64,000 nucleotides of DNA. It comes from Collybiopsis luxurians FD-317 M1. Taxonomy: Eukaryota > Basidiomycota > Agaricomycetes > Agaricales > Omphalotaceae. The notes below the pieces were generated by a model. That model saw only the letters and a list, made by a program, of their open reading frames with translations. It was not told the DNA's origin and did no database searches. The stretch lies in NCBI GenBank assembly GCA_000827265.1, contig KN834754.1, forward strand, positions 1,194,831 to 1,258,830. Reading direction: 5' to 3'. The position numbers and the translations under genes were made by a program. Below are positions 1 through 10,785 of the stretch, piece after piece (within the stretch, counting starts at the first letter, position 1; the number at the start of each line of letters is the position of its first letter).

Positions 1-1624
1 AGTTGTTTCAACAATGGCATCATATTTATATAAAAGTAACTAATATCGACGCAGATTCATATTACTACACATACTGGGGAAAAACGTAGGTTTTCAATTG
101 CGAATTCATGGATTTGGACCTTGACAGAAATTTGCCTAGCATATGTCTGCCCAGAAGAGGGCTGTCATCGCTCCTTTTCTGTAAGATCCAATATGAGACG
201 GTAGGTCGTATGGACTATTTATTCTTCACGATCTGACGGCAGGGTAGGCATGTACGAATTGTACATCAAATGTCAAGCTCTCTGGAAGGTACCACCGACT
301 CTAGCGAGGAAGGGGATTCCAGAGACCCCAGAGAGGAAGACTAAATCGGGAATTTTCCATAGATATCCGGTCTTACAAAAGATTAACGGACTACATCGCT
401 ATTTCTTCCAGTTACTACTGCTAATCTGTGCTCAGAAATTTTTTCCGGTATCTCCGATAGATGCGGCATGGTTCCCTTGTATTTGTCTAGATTAACATTT
501 ATCTTAATTTTCTGCAACGTTTGTATGTTAACTCGGATTATAGAATTGTCTTAGTTTGATGTATGTTGATACACGTTATGAATGCTAGTACAGACATGCT
601 TGACAGCCGAAACTCGTTGCTACTTCGTTACAATTGATTCTACTCCGAAAGATTTGACTACAACTTTTCGAACGTCCTCAGTTGTTGTTGGAGCAGTAAT
701 GTAAATGTACCACAAACTTCAGCCTCTTCAACCCCGAGTAAGGCTATTCTGAGCAGCGCGTAAATAGCATTGAGTTGGCGTATTCATCGCTCTGTATAGC
801 TGTTAAGTATCCTTGCCATTGTAGTACTAAGTATTTATGATTAATAGGTCTCGTACCTAAGAGATGGTATTCAGATTAACTTATTCGTAGCAAGGACGGT
901 TGTTAGACAAGTAATAGTCTCCAATGACAACCGGTTGTGTTCTGTGGCATTCCTAACTTTGGAAACTATCCGCTGTACCTCGTCTGGGATGTGCCCAACT
1001 GATCTGCCCAACTGATCTGCAAGCAAGACCTGAAGCAGACCTGTCTCGGTCTGCGGTGAAAACTTTTGTCCGATCCGTATCTCATCCGCTCATCACAATG
1101 AGCGTCTAAGTGCTGTAATTGGACAAGTTCTCCTGAACGTTCCGATCGCGTGATATTGCGGATTCTAGGAAGTGGACAAGAATGTATAACATCAGACCAG
1201 AACAGAAAGTGGTTCTGAGAAGATCGTTCACGTAAAAAAATCGCCAGTGCTGCTTCAATAATGCGACTGTGCGTCGGTCCTCCGGCGGATCGGCCACAGC
1301 TTTACCCATGTTTGGTAATCTCCGAATGTCATGCTACTTTCATCCCCAATGTACCATTCGTCTTTTGGCCTTGAATAGTCGCAAGCGTACACATTTGACT
1401 ATTATTGGACAAACAAAGATTAAGAACTCGCTGGCTCTGACCTGACATCTGACCTTCCTTCTGGTAGAAGGCTGGCCCAGTGCTGCGTGCTGCGGCAGAA
1501 GGGTTTACCAAATTTGCGATGAAATGCGCGGCTCGTTCTAAATTTGCTTCGCCGCTCGGCTTTGTTTCTTAAGTAACGTGGAAAGTGTTCACTGGAATTC
1601 GCCGCTTCCTTCCTTCCTCTCATA
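1..1624. other. No gene recognised (left flank)
   Basis: Open frames here are short (about 80 codons at most), often lack an ATG and show no family motif, and I could not chain them across splice sites. No tRNA, long repeat or transposon protein was recognised. The last few hundred bases may contain promoter or N-terminal exons of the Ser-rich membrane protein that follows. Confidence 0.5.
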
Positions 1625-2689
1625 ATGTTCAATAACTTGACCTATTAGTGAGTGAATTGTTTCGCTTTTTTTGTCTCTTTCTCTGACGCTGATGGAAACC
1701 TTAGCGGTCGAGCTGACCCGACTCAGACCGCTGCTTCAACTTCCTCCCCTTCATCGACTACATCGAGCAACTCGGCTTCTACCACAGGTGGTTCCAGCTC
1801 AGCAGCCCAAACGACCGGATCGAGTTCTTCCTCCCCTTCCTCTTCCTCATCTACGCCTTCCTCATCTTCATCCTCGTCCAATTCCACGTCCTCCACACCC
1901 TCCGCCTCTACTTCTTCCACTCAATCAAGTTCCACTACCAGCTCTGCTTCATCTACATCAGCAACCGCCACTCCTACGCAATCATCGCATTCGAGCTCGG
2001 GCACTGCAAAAGAAGTTGGGGCCATAGTGGGCGGAGTCATCGCAGGCCTTGCTCTGTTAACACTGCTTTCAGTCATTTTTACGGCGCTCCGTAGGAAGAG
2101 ACGTAACGCTCGCAAGCGTCCCAGAGGTTCAGTCTACCTGGGCAATATGGAACAGAGCTTCCTAGAACCGAAATCTCGACCAAATGTTTCGAGCATGCAT
2201 TCTTCTGTTCCTTTACTCTCAGTACCCGAGGCTGAATCAGACTCCCGGGACGCGCCAACCGCGTACACAGACACGCCGGCCCAGCCAAGATTGCCGTCTC
2301 CGTATAGTGATCATGATCATGGCGCTGCTTCGGAAACTGGTCGGACCCATGATGAAGAAGTTGAATCCCAATCTGGGCATTCTGCATCGGGTTACCTTCC
2401 GTCACCCTATTCTCAACTCGGACATGGCGGTGGTAGTGGTGAAGAGGACATGACAGGTCTGCCTCAATCCCGATCGTTGGCAAGCTCTCCGCGCCCCACG
2501 TCAGAGTTTTATGGTCCCGTTCCTGTCCCGGTTGGAGACTTTTCAATGAGGGCTCTCGAAGCAACTGCTGCGGGTAGTAGGCCTGGGACGCCAGTCTCGT
2601 TGTCGATGGCTCACACTGCATCAACGAGAGGTCCTACCAACCCTACTTCGGATATCGTCGCCGAAGCGTCACAGGGTGCTGACCATTGA
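1625..2689 (+). CDS. Ser/Thr-rich single-pass membrane protein
   Basis: The product is not assigned to a named family. After a short N-terminal part comes a stretch of about 110 residues made almost wholly of Ser, Thr, Ala and Pro, as in O-glycosylated cell-wall stalks. Then comes one membrane helix (around AIVGGVIAGLALLTLLSVIF, bases 2030-2090), a basic stop-transfer stretch (RRKRRNARKR) and a cytoplasmic tail of about 190 residues rich in Ser-Pro. This layout resembles fungal wall sensors of the Wsc/Mid2 kind, which is an inference from architecture only. An intron is likely at 1648-1704 (GTGAGT donor, CTGAC branch site, TTAG acceptor), so the start at ATG 1625 is tentative. No signal peptide is visible after it, and further exons may lie upstream. 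Confidence 0.6.
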
Positions 2690-2990
2690 ACTCTCGGCAG
2701 AATAAAACCATGCTGAGTACAGCAGATAGATTGTCAATTGGATCTCCTCGCATGCGTAGTGTGTGCATTTGCATTTAAGGACACTTATTAAAAACATATC
2801 GGCATGAATAATTTGATATGACATGGACTTACTGGACTTATACTTACGTTTAGCACTATCGTACCAAGGTCGTTTACTACCAGCGTAGTATAATAATGAC
2901 ATAACACATTCCCTTAACGATCCAGAGTTGATTGTTAATTGACACTTCCCATAACCAGGCGAACAAAGCAGCTGGGGAGAATAAAAGTAT
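2690..2990. other. Convergent spacer, nothing recognised
   Basis: This gap lies between the stop of the Ser-rich membrane protein (+) and the stop of SPO11 (-). It is AT-rich and has no family motif in any frame. It most likely carries the two 3' untranslated regions. Confidence 0.5.
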
Positions 2991-4992
2991 CTATGCAGTG
3001 GAAAGGAATTGCGGTAATTTGAGCTGCAGGTATCTGAGAAGTGGTGAATCATGTGCAGGCGGACAGTGTTCGCCGTCATCCTCTATGAAAGAATTCGGAG
3101 ACGGCGAACGTGAAAAGTTTGACCCAGAGTAATCTTGAGGGAAAGGTCGAGAGGATTGGAGGGACTTGCTCGAGGACAGAATTTCAATTTCGGCTTTCCG
3201 ACGATTATGCAGCATATGCATCAATTCCTTCCTGACCAGAAACTCAGTATCGCAGTGTCGACGTGACGTTTACATGCTGGACCAACCTCCACTCAGCAGG
3301 CATGACATCCCGGGGGCGTCGAAGCATCGACAGGGCCTGTGCGGTTCGGTGTTCCCGTTGTTTGTAAGCATACAAGTCGATATACGCCAGGATTCTTACC
3401 TTTTTTTCGTCATGCCGAGAGATGGGTATCAAGACTTCTTTATCGATTCCAAGTCTGAGAGGATGGATGAATATTCAATGCCAGCACGGACTGGGGACAC
3501 GACAATCACCCGTTCAATTCGCTTGAATAAATCCCTAGCCACTCGATTCGACCGGCAGCGAGCTTTTCGTTTTCGTGACGCAATCTGCTACTCCCGTATT
3601 TATAAACTGATAGAATATCCAAGCCGTAAGAATCGTCGTCAACTAGCGCAATAACCGGGATACTGCGAAAAAGGCCTCTGAGCTGGTTCTTAAACAGATT
3701 GGATGAAATACGCACCCCTGAGGGAGATATTCAGCGAGGGTCTTGACTAGGTGTCGGGTAGCCATATCCGGATAACCTTTGCCCTGTACGGTAAAATCCG
3801 AGCGAGGTTAAAGTTTGGCGTAGGAAAAGACAGGGAGTCTCAACTGTGATAATGAGGCCTTTTCCTGGCAGCGAAGAATGATTGCTGGCTCCGAGATGGC
3901 AGAGAGTCTGAAACACGGCCTGTAGAAACTTTAGGGTGCAACGCGAGGGAGGACGGGAGGGTGCTTGCATCTTTCTCGACAATCAGTACCCACGCTAAAT
4001 CTGCGTCGACGTTGAATGTTTCTATATCTTCCCCGACAGGTATAAGGGACGCCTTGATACTAAATCATCGTTTGTTCAACAACATGAATGAAAGGTCTAC
4101 TTCTGAGTCGTTCCCATGAATGATCTCTCCGGAAGACAACTGAATACTCAAAACTGCACCACAAAAAGTGCCCTTGGAAGTCGCTCGCTGAAGTCAAAAA
4201 TCAGTCAAAGATCAGGAAGGGGATTCCAAGGCAATCGGCACTCACGACGTTCAAATCAGATCTTTCTAGCTCTACAGACGCAGCGATATCATCGACGAGC
4301 TAACAGTGTGAGTTTAGTTGCGCCATGAAGAGAGTTGAAATGGGGGAAGCATACTGTATCCACTGTTTTCTGGGTCTGGAATAGAGTCACATCTCTATAG
4401 TATAAGTCCCTATGTCGGATGCGTCAATATGGTTGTGCAAGCCAGGTAATGATGAAAGTACCGCTTAGTTGCTGGTACTTGCTCGACACTGGCTTCGTGT
4501 ACGAGGTTCATTACTTGGAACAGTTGCGCTTTTCGTCATCAGGGATCGAGGATATTGACCGGGATAAAAAGTTTCTACCAAGTGGCTTTGCGCTTCCTGA
4601 TGCCATTTTCTTGGGATAAGTCATAAATCTGACACCGTAGGAACTAGGAAGATCTGAGAAACGGGGGGAGAGAAGGATGCAGTGTTGGTGGCTTACCCTG
4701 TGGCTGGATCCGTTCGCGTGCGATCCGCCATTTCGAGGTGAATCCTTCCTCCGTTTGATGAGACTTCCATGTCAGAGTCATTTTCAGGCTGAGATAGCTC
4801 ATCAGATATAAGCCCGGAATGACAAAGCTGAGAAAGAAAATCGAGGGCGATTTCCTCGAGCTTCGTGACGGCGTCTGATTCTAAGCTAAAATCATCGATG
4901 AGTTAGAGCTCACTAGAAATGTGAAAGTGATCGTACTCGGATCCAACAGGCTCATCGTTATCTGGGCTCAGCAGCAGCTCGTCGATAAGCAT
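2991..4992 (-). CDS. SPO11: Spo11/Rec12 meiotic DNA topoisomerase VI A-like protein
   Basis: Spo11 makes the double-strand breaks that start meiotic recombination, cutting through a 5'-phosphotyrosyl link. Joining short exons on this strand gives the family in order. The N-terminal helical part begins at ATG 4992 (MLIDELLLSPDND). The catalytic winged-helix segment has the tyrosine pair in KRDLYYRDVTLFQTQ (around 4410-4365). It is followed by LVDDIAASVELERSDLNV and ASKGTFCGAV. The Toprim domain has the acidic site in DLAWVLIVEKDA (around 3985-3950), then IPVIALVDDDSYGLDILSVY (around 3660-3600), ENEKLAAGRIEWLGIYSSEL, a segment ending PISRHDEKK, and MPAEWRKELMHMLHNRRKAE near the end. Splice sites keep the frame throughout, so the gene looks intact, with about ten introns. 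One oddity is Ser where the family usually has Pro in VDxDPYG. The start lies 147 bases from the CDC6 start. Confidence 0.92.
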
Positions 4993-5139
4993 GGCGTACT
5001 CGACACCTTTCACCGTCACGTGTTGATCGCGTCCGCGTTGTTTTACCTTGTTTTGACACTTGATCAATGAATGCCCGAATTGGACCCAAATCTTTTTCAC
5101 CTCAACCGTCACGACAAGCTCGCTGCTCTAGTCGCCGTC
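4993..5139. promoter_or_regulatory. Shared divergent promoter of SPO11 and CDC6
   Basis: Only 147 bases separate the inferred start codons of SPO11 (-) and CDC6 (+), so both 5' untranslated regions and core promoters must fit here. A palindromic CACGTG E-box-type hexamer lies at 5017-5022, next to a GC-rich GATCGCGTCCGCG stretch. No exact ACGCGT box or clear TATA box was seen. Two ATG triplets at 5067 and 5071 precede the chosen CDC6 start and could act as upstream or alternative starts. Confidence 0.55.
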
Positions 5140-7167
5140 ATGCCTTATACTCGGGCAAACTCTGTTCTAGGAAAACGTTCTCAGCGTCAAGATCAGAGTT
5201 CGTCTTGCGAGCAGCTCCAAACTCCAGAACCAACCCCAGATTATAAACGAGTCCGTACCTCGTCGGTTCTAAATGGCGATGGAAATAAGGAGAACATTCC
5301 TCCTTTTGCTTTAAATGCTCTCAACATTGAAATTACTTCTCCAACAACCAGCGCTAGAGCAGCCAGAGCACTGCGCCGCAGTGCTACAGAGACTATACAG
5401 AGCACTCCTGTAAAGTCCAAACCACGTTAGTATCCAGTCTGCTCTATTTTTCTTCGATCACTTATCACATAACTCAGGAAATGAACGAAGTGCTTCCATA
5501 TCTTCCATTCCTGCTACACCTGCCACGGCTATATCATCTCTTCACATTTCTACACCTCCGCCTACACCCCCTACCTTCTTGCCCCTGCATATTCAGGCTC
5601 GAGCTCTTCTTCGTGCAACTTGCAATGATGTTGATAAGCTTCCGGGGCGAGAGGAAGAATGTCAAGCTCTTGTCGACTTCATTCATGGCTTTGTCCGGGA
5701 TGAACAAAGCAGTCACCAGAGTCTTTACATTTCCGGTTCGCCCGGGTCCGGCAAAACAGCGCTGATCAACTCTGTCCTTCGCTCACTCGAGGATGAACTC
5801 GCTGATGTGAAGGTTATAACTATCAATTGTGTAGCCCTTGACGACATAGACGCCCTTTGGCAACGAGTGTTCGAGGAGCTCGATACTTCGAAACAATCCA
5901 AGGCTCCGACGCGTCCCAAGAAGCAATTGAAGAGTAGAGAAGGAGCTGAGGCTGTTGTTTCAGTGATGAAAAGCAAATGGTATGTTAAGGAATTTGGGCC
6001 AGCAACTCAATTGTTTGACTTCAACCTTTTAGCATCGTTGTTCTTGACGAACTCGATCACATTGTCCCGACATCGCAGGCATTCACTTCTCTGCTCACTC
6101 TTCCACAAAATTCTTCCGGCCTTTTACGAGTTATCGGCATCGCAAATACGCACACACTTTCCATCGCCAATAATGCTTACATCCGCACATTACACTTTGC
6201 GCCTTATACTTCAGCTCAACTTCTTCAAATCCTGAAATCTCGCTTAGCTGTTCTGTACGACTCAGAAAAATCTTCAGCGACTGCGAAGAGACTCCTTCCC
6301 GTCCCCACCCTGACACTTCTGACAAAGAAGGTGGCTTCACTCACCGGAGATGTAAGATGCTTGTTCGAAGTTTTGCGAGGTGCTATCGATCTGGCTGTCG
6401 AACCGTCGCCCAGCGCTAAAGAGACCAGCGTGCTAGACACGCCTACATTTGCTGTAACTCCGGCGCATGTACTATCTGCTTTAAAGACGCACATCCCTAC
6501 TCCCATCAACACCCTTACTCCATCAGCTGAGTCACTTCCATCCGCGTCGAATAGCGCGATCGTGTCCAAAATCAGTTCCCTCGGACTACAGGCACGATTT
6601 GCACTTCTCTCTGTCCTTCTTGCTTCCAAAAGACTTGAAGCTGGGTTGACCCTTTCGAGCTTGAATTCCTCTGCCCTGACGAAGCACCTTAAACCCGGAG
6701 GTCTTTCTGCTAAAGATATTGGCATCGATACTCTGCAGCTGCATGTTTATTACTCGAGCATGCTTTCCCGAGGCGATTCAGACCTCTGTTCCCCAGTTTC
6801 TAGAAGCGAATTTATCGACTTAATTGCAATGCTCGAGGGCGTTGGCCTGGTGAATGTTGCTACAGTCACCTGCTCATCTCCGACAAAGATGTCGAAGAGA
6901 TCCTTCGGCCGTTCCGCGTCCTTTAGCTCGGCAAAGAACAAGAGCCCTGTAACCGGAGATGTCCGCCTTGGGCAGGGCGTTTGGGTAGATGAAGTGTTGC
7001 GTGGTCTAGGAATTGACAGCGTTGATTCCTTGGACATTAAGGAGGAGGAAGCTAGGGCCATTTGGGTTCATGAATCATCGCGACTGAACAAGGAAGTTAA
7101 GGCACTACAGGCTAAATCTACGAAGCCGGCTCAAGCAGTCGGCTTTTCCGATGCTCTTGAAGATTAA
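5140..7167 (+). CDS. CDC6: Cdc6/Cdc18 replication licensing AAA+ ATPase
   Basis: Cdc6 binds ORC at origins in G1 and helps load the MCM helicase. Three exons are visible: 5140-5425, 5478-5979 and 6033-7167. The N-terminal tail is basic and rich in Ser/Thr-Pro, including a CDK-type site (STPVKSK), and starts MPYTRANSVLGKRSQ. The AAA+ core has Walker A (SGSPGSGKTAL, around 5730-5760), Walker B (IVVLDELDHIV, just after the second intron), sensor 1 (VIGIANTHTLSI) and the sensor 2 segment (LTGDVRCLFEVLRGAI). A C-terminal part of about 250 residues fits the winged-helix domain. It is told from ORC1 by its short length (about 640 residues) and lack of a BAH domain. The start at 5140 is preferred because MPxTR..LGKR is a plausible N-terminus; 5071 is in frame and possible. 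Confidence 0.9.
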
Positions 7168-7393
7168 GTATCCTCTGTAATATCTTTTTGCTTATCCATG
7201 CTTGACTTATTCCTTTCCTGCAATACATCTATTGTTCTCTGTCATCGTACTCGTTATGTAGCACTTTTCTCCTCTCTTTGGATTATTCTCTCGTCGTATG
7301 TCTTCCGCACTCGTGCATGTTGTATTTTTTTTTTCCATCATGTAACAATTTCGCTACGAATAATAAAACTAGGCTTTAAAGGTTTTTACTCGT

Positions 7394-10300
7394 CTACGTA
7401 GTGCGTTTACCAGTATCTGCCCAATACTCCCCAAGATCCAAGCGAATCAAGAGATGCGATAAAGCCTCGATCCCTCCTATCGATTTTCGCTCTTGCACGC
7501 CTACGGAATATGGCACCTCAAGCAAAGCTCGCAACGACGCATTTTTATCTACAGTAGCATTCAAGATCTTGATCTAATAGCACTCAATCTGCTTAACGAC
7601 GGGTATGTTTTCAAGAAATTCGGGTTCCTTACCAGGTTCCTCATCTTCTTCAGAAACTGGGAGTACAGTTTCTCTAGCACCGGGGCAGCCTGATATTCCT
7701 CCAGTCGTCCTCGATACAGTTCACCTATAAGGACGGCGAAATCCAACACAAGTTCCATTACATCCCGCAGTGCTCCGCCCGCAGATTTCTGAGCTGTTCT
7801 TAGGAGACACGCAGTCAGGATGGCGTCCATGACATCTGAGTGGGCTTGTGCAAGAGAGAACACATCTGAATAGCCGTCGTTGTGACGTTTAGCAAATTCC
7901 TCTGGTTGCTGGAGTCTCGCAATGAACGGGTCGAGGTTACCTGCTATTGCGGTATCGTAGACGTATTCGGCCAGGTTAGTCAAGAATGATTGGGCTATGA
8001 ATCGAAAATGCAGGAGCATTTTCCGGGCAGAGACAAGCGTTCCGAAGACCCAAGGATCGGCAGAGTTGGACATACGAAAGGCCGCGTGAATAGCGTGTTG
8101 AACTGTAAAAATGAATACATGTAAGTAAATCTCTTGATTAAGATGTTGACATACCTCGCAAAAGTCGTAACAGAAAAGTAAAAACTCGTTGGTATTTTGA
8201 TAGAATATCGGGCGTTATGATGACATCCACTGGCTGAGGGGGTTTGTAGTCCATGTAGAGAAAATCAAGAGCTCTGTCGAATAATCTCTCAGCACAACAG
8301 CAATTTGGCAAGAACAACCCTTACTCGATGTCTAGAAATTAGTTTCAGCCGCATAAGCGCCTTCAGTCTTGCAGAAGAAAAAAGGGTACATACGGAGCGG
8401 ATTCATCCACGCGTCTTGTCCTGGCTCCGTCGAAAGATCGCGAACAGCAAAGCCCAGCCTATTTTCGATTTCTTCTGCGCGACTTCGACGTGTCTCTTCA
8501 TTGGAATCGACTTCAAAAGAATCCAAGATCACAGTTCTGAGGAAGAAACTGAGGTCGGTGTCCATCGGCGGCCACGTTGCTTTCTGAAGCAGGGCAGGTG
8601 CGAGCCCGACTGCCCAAGTCTGTCGCCGCAATTCAGCGGGTTGGGAGCCACGACCGAGTGAAAGCCTGTGGGAAGACTTTACATCGGCATCAAAATCGCC
8701 AGTGTCAGAAAACAAGGCAGCCGACAATCGAGTCCGGAATGAGGGCGACATTAAAAGCATGTACGAGCGCAAGAGGTGGAGGTGAGAATGAATGTCAAGT
8801 GGAGGAGGTAATGTCAAAAAGAGGGATAAGAGTGTGTTCGATAGTGTAGTTGCATGCGAGAGAAGGGGTTTGACCACCAAGGATGTGAGATGGGCCAGAG
8901 TCGGAGCCATAGGAGGAAGGGAGGGCGGAAACAATGCGATGAAGTTCTCTAGAGCCAGAGTTGGCGCAGATGTGTATGATGCGTCAAAGCATGATTGTCC
9001 AATAAAACACCCAGGTTCCAAATCGTACACTTGAAACTCGGCGAGCTCAGGCAGGTAAGTAGTCGATGACAGTGGTGATTGTGCTCTAACCTTGATGGCA
9101 GCATCGGTTTTGATATGTCCGGAAAAATTGCCACCGTTCACAGCAGCCAGAATCTGGTCTGACGTCCAAAACCATCTAATATTAGAGAACAGCTTGGACT
9201 TCTGAAGGAGAACATGATCTGGCTGAGCCGCTCGCAAAAGTTTGAGGGACTGCTGCGCAATCGGGAGGGCAGCGATGAGCTCCGGAGGAAAAAACGTGGG
9301 ATAATGCTTCGATAACGGACTCCCAACTTTATCGACGCTTTGGCCCGAGCCTCCAAAACCAATACTACGTGATACATCTTCAAAGTATTCGTTGCATGAT
9401 TCTGTTAGTATAAAGGCGAAAGTTGCTATGACTGAATGAGAGGATTGGCGTTCAATATGATTATGCAAGTGTTCATAAATGAGCGATAGAAGTTCATGAG
9501 GAGATGCAATTATATTCTGATATTCTGGGGGCGGAAGACCTTGATCTTGCTTCAAAGAAATATGAGCTACGAAAAAAAGAGCTGCTTCTGGAACTGACTC
9601 GTTTGCACAAAGCGGACAGAGCTGCCAAGAGCTCCTCATGCTGAGCATAATACGTTAACACTGGGGTGAGTGCTAAGTGATTTGCAGCTTGTTGCGTCTC
9701 AGAGGGAGGACCCGTGGCTAACAACTTTCGTATTTGCATGAGACATGTCGATATTGCGTGCGCAAAGGCGTGTGTAGTAGGACCTACGTTGGGCCTAAAG
9801 TCGGGTCAATCAAGTTACATGATTCTGTCGGTTGTAACGCACCTAGATCGGAGGAACGAAACCAAGTGCTCAAGCCTACGAAGCGATGTTCCTAATCGTT
9901 TGAACAGTGAAACTACGCTGAAGCAATGTGAATAGATAGATGAAGAAATTCAAAAGGAATTCACTCTTCGCTAATAGCTTCATCTTTTCCTTCAATTATG
10001 AGCCTCTTTCGTATGCCTTTTTCTGGACCGATATCCGTGAAACATTCATCGATAGAATTCCATTCATGCAGTAATGACGAGAAGCCCAGAGCGGTCAATT
10101 TCAAATTCTTTAGAAGATCCTGAAGAGATATATATTGAACGATGCTATGAGAGTCGAGTAGTATTGGAAGGCACCTAGTCACACAAACGCGGTGTAAATC
10201 TGAGCATTTCGATCTAATTGAGTATAAATGGCGTACTGGTGTTGAGCAGCTGCGAAAACGACGCTGTCTTGGTCAGACAGGAAGCCCCCAGAAGAAGCTG

Positions 10301-10695
10301 TCTTGGGAACAGTGGACCGAAGATTGTCCCAAGAGTGTATCTGATTTGACTAAGCCGATATTTTAACTGCGAAGTACCGAAAGAAAATACTAGTAACATA
10401 CACGACTTAAGCCTTTGGCGAGGTCCACGTCTAACCAAAATGAATCCTTCAATTGTGGACTATCTGCGGACACCATTTGTTGGGATATGATTGCAAGCTC
10501 CTTGGGTAAGCTATCCAATCTAAAATGGCCCTCAGTCGCGGAATTTGTAGAACTGAGCTTGAGAGTCTCCATGATCGGATCCTGAGGCTTTTCGACAAAA
10601 CGGGGAACAAAAAACTGAGCTTTTATTGGGGAAAGCTTTGAAAGAAAAGCCGTTTCATCGTCGAGCTCTGCTGGGGAAGGGAAAAGAGGCGACAT
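7394..10695 (-). CDS. Gamma-tubulin complex component (Spc97/Spc98 family)
   Basis: Proteins of this family form the ring that nucleates microtubules at spindle pole bodies. The N-terminal exon (10695 to about 10400) encodes SPIKAQFFVPRFVEKPQDP and continues after introns through SSGGFLSDQDSVVFAAAQ. A long exon (about 9650-8330) carries the grip1-like middle part. The next exon gives LHFRFIAQSFLTNLAEYVYD and an acidic-His motif AHSDVMDAILTACLL. The last exon, reached through an intron at about 7640-7555, ends with SHLLIRLDLGEYW, the typical family ending LLxRLDxxxY. The protein is about 900 residues. Sequence divergence and the long N-terminus suggest the GCP5/GCP6 branch (Alp16-like) rather than Spc97 or Spc98, but this is not certain. 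Confidence 0.8.
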
Positions 10696-10785
10696 GGCGG
10701 TTCGAGATAGACGTTGTTTGCATTTGTTGACGCGTCAGATGCGGTCAAAGCGCGTCAAGCGCGACTTTGACCTCGACTTTCATAG
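10696..10785. promoter_or_regulatory. 90-base divergent promoter with an ACGCGT (MCB-type) box
   Basis: This spacer separates the start codons of the gamma-tubulin complex gene (-) and the DUF1917 gene (+). It contains TTGACGCGTCA, with the palindromic ACGCGT at 10730-10735, followed by two further GCGCGTCAA/GCGCGAC-like copies within 30 bases. ACGCGT is the MluI cell-cycle box bound by MBF (Mbp1/Swi6) in yeasts. Its use here is an inference. Confidence 0.5.

Noticed and set aside
1420..1632. Minus-strand frame just upstream of the Ser-rich gene
   Set aside because: Only 70 codons, Arg/Ser-rich, no motif and no joining exons.
3166..3654. Plus-strand frame of 162 codons overlapping SPO11
   Set aside because: It lies opposite SPO11 exons and introns whose minus-strand translation matches the family closely, so it is a shadow frame.
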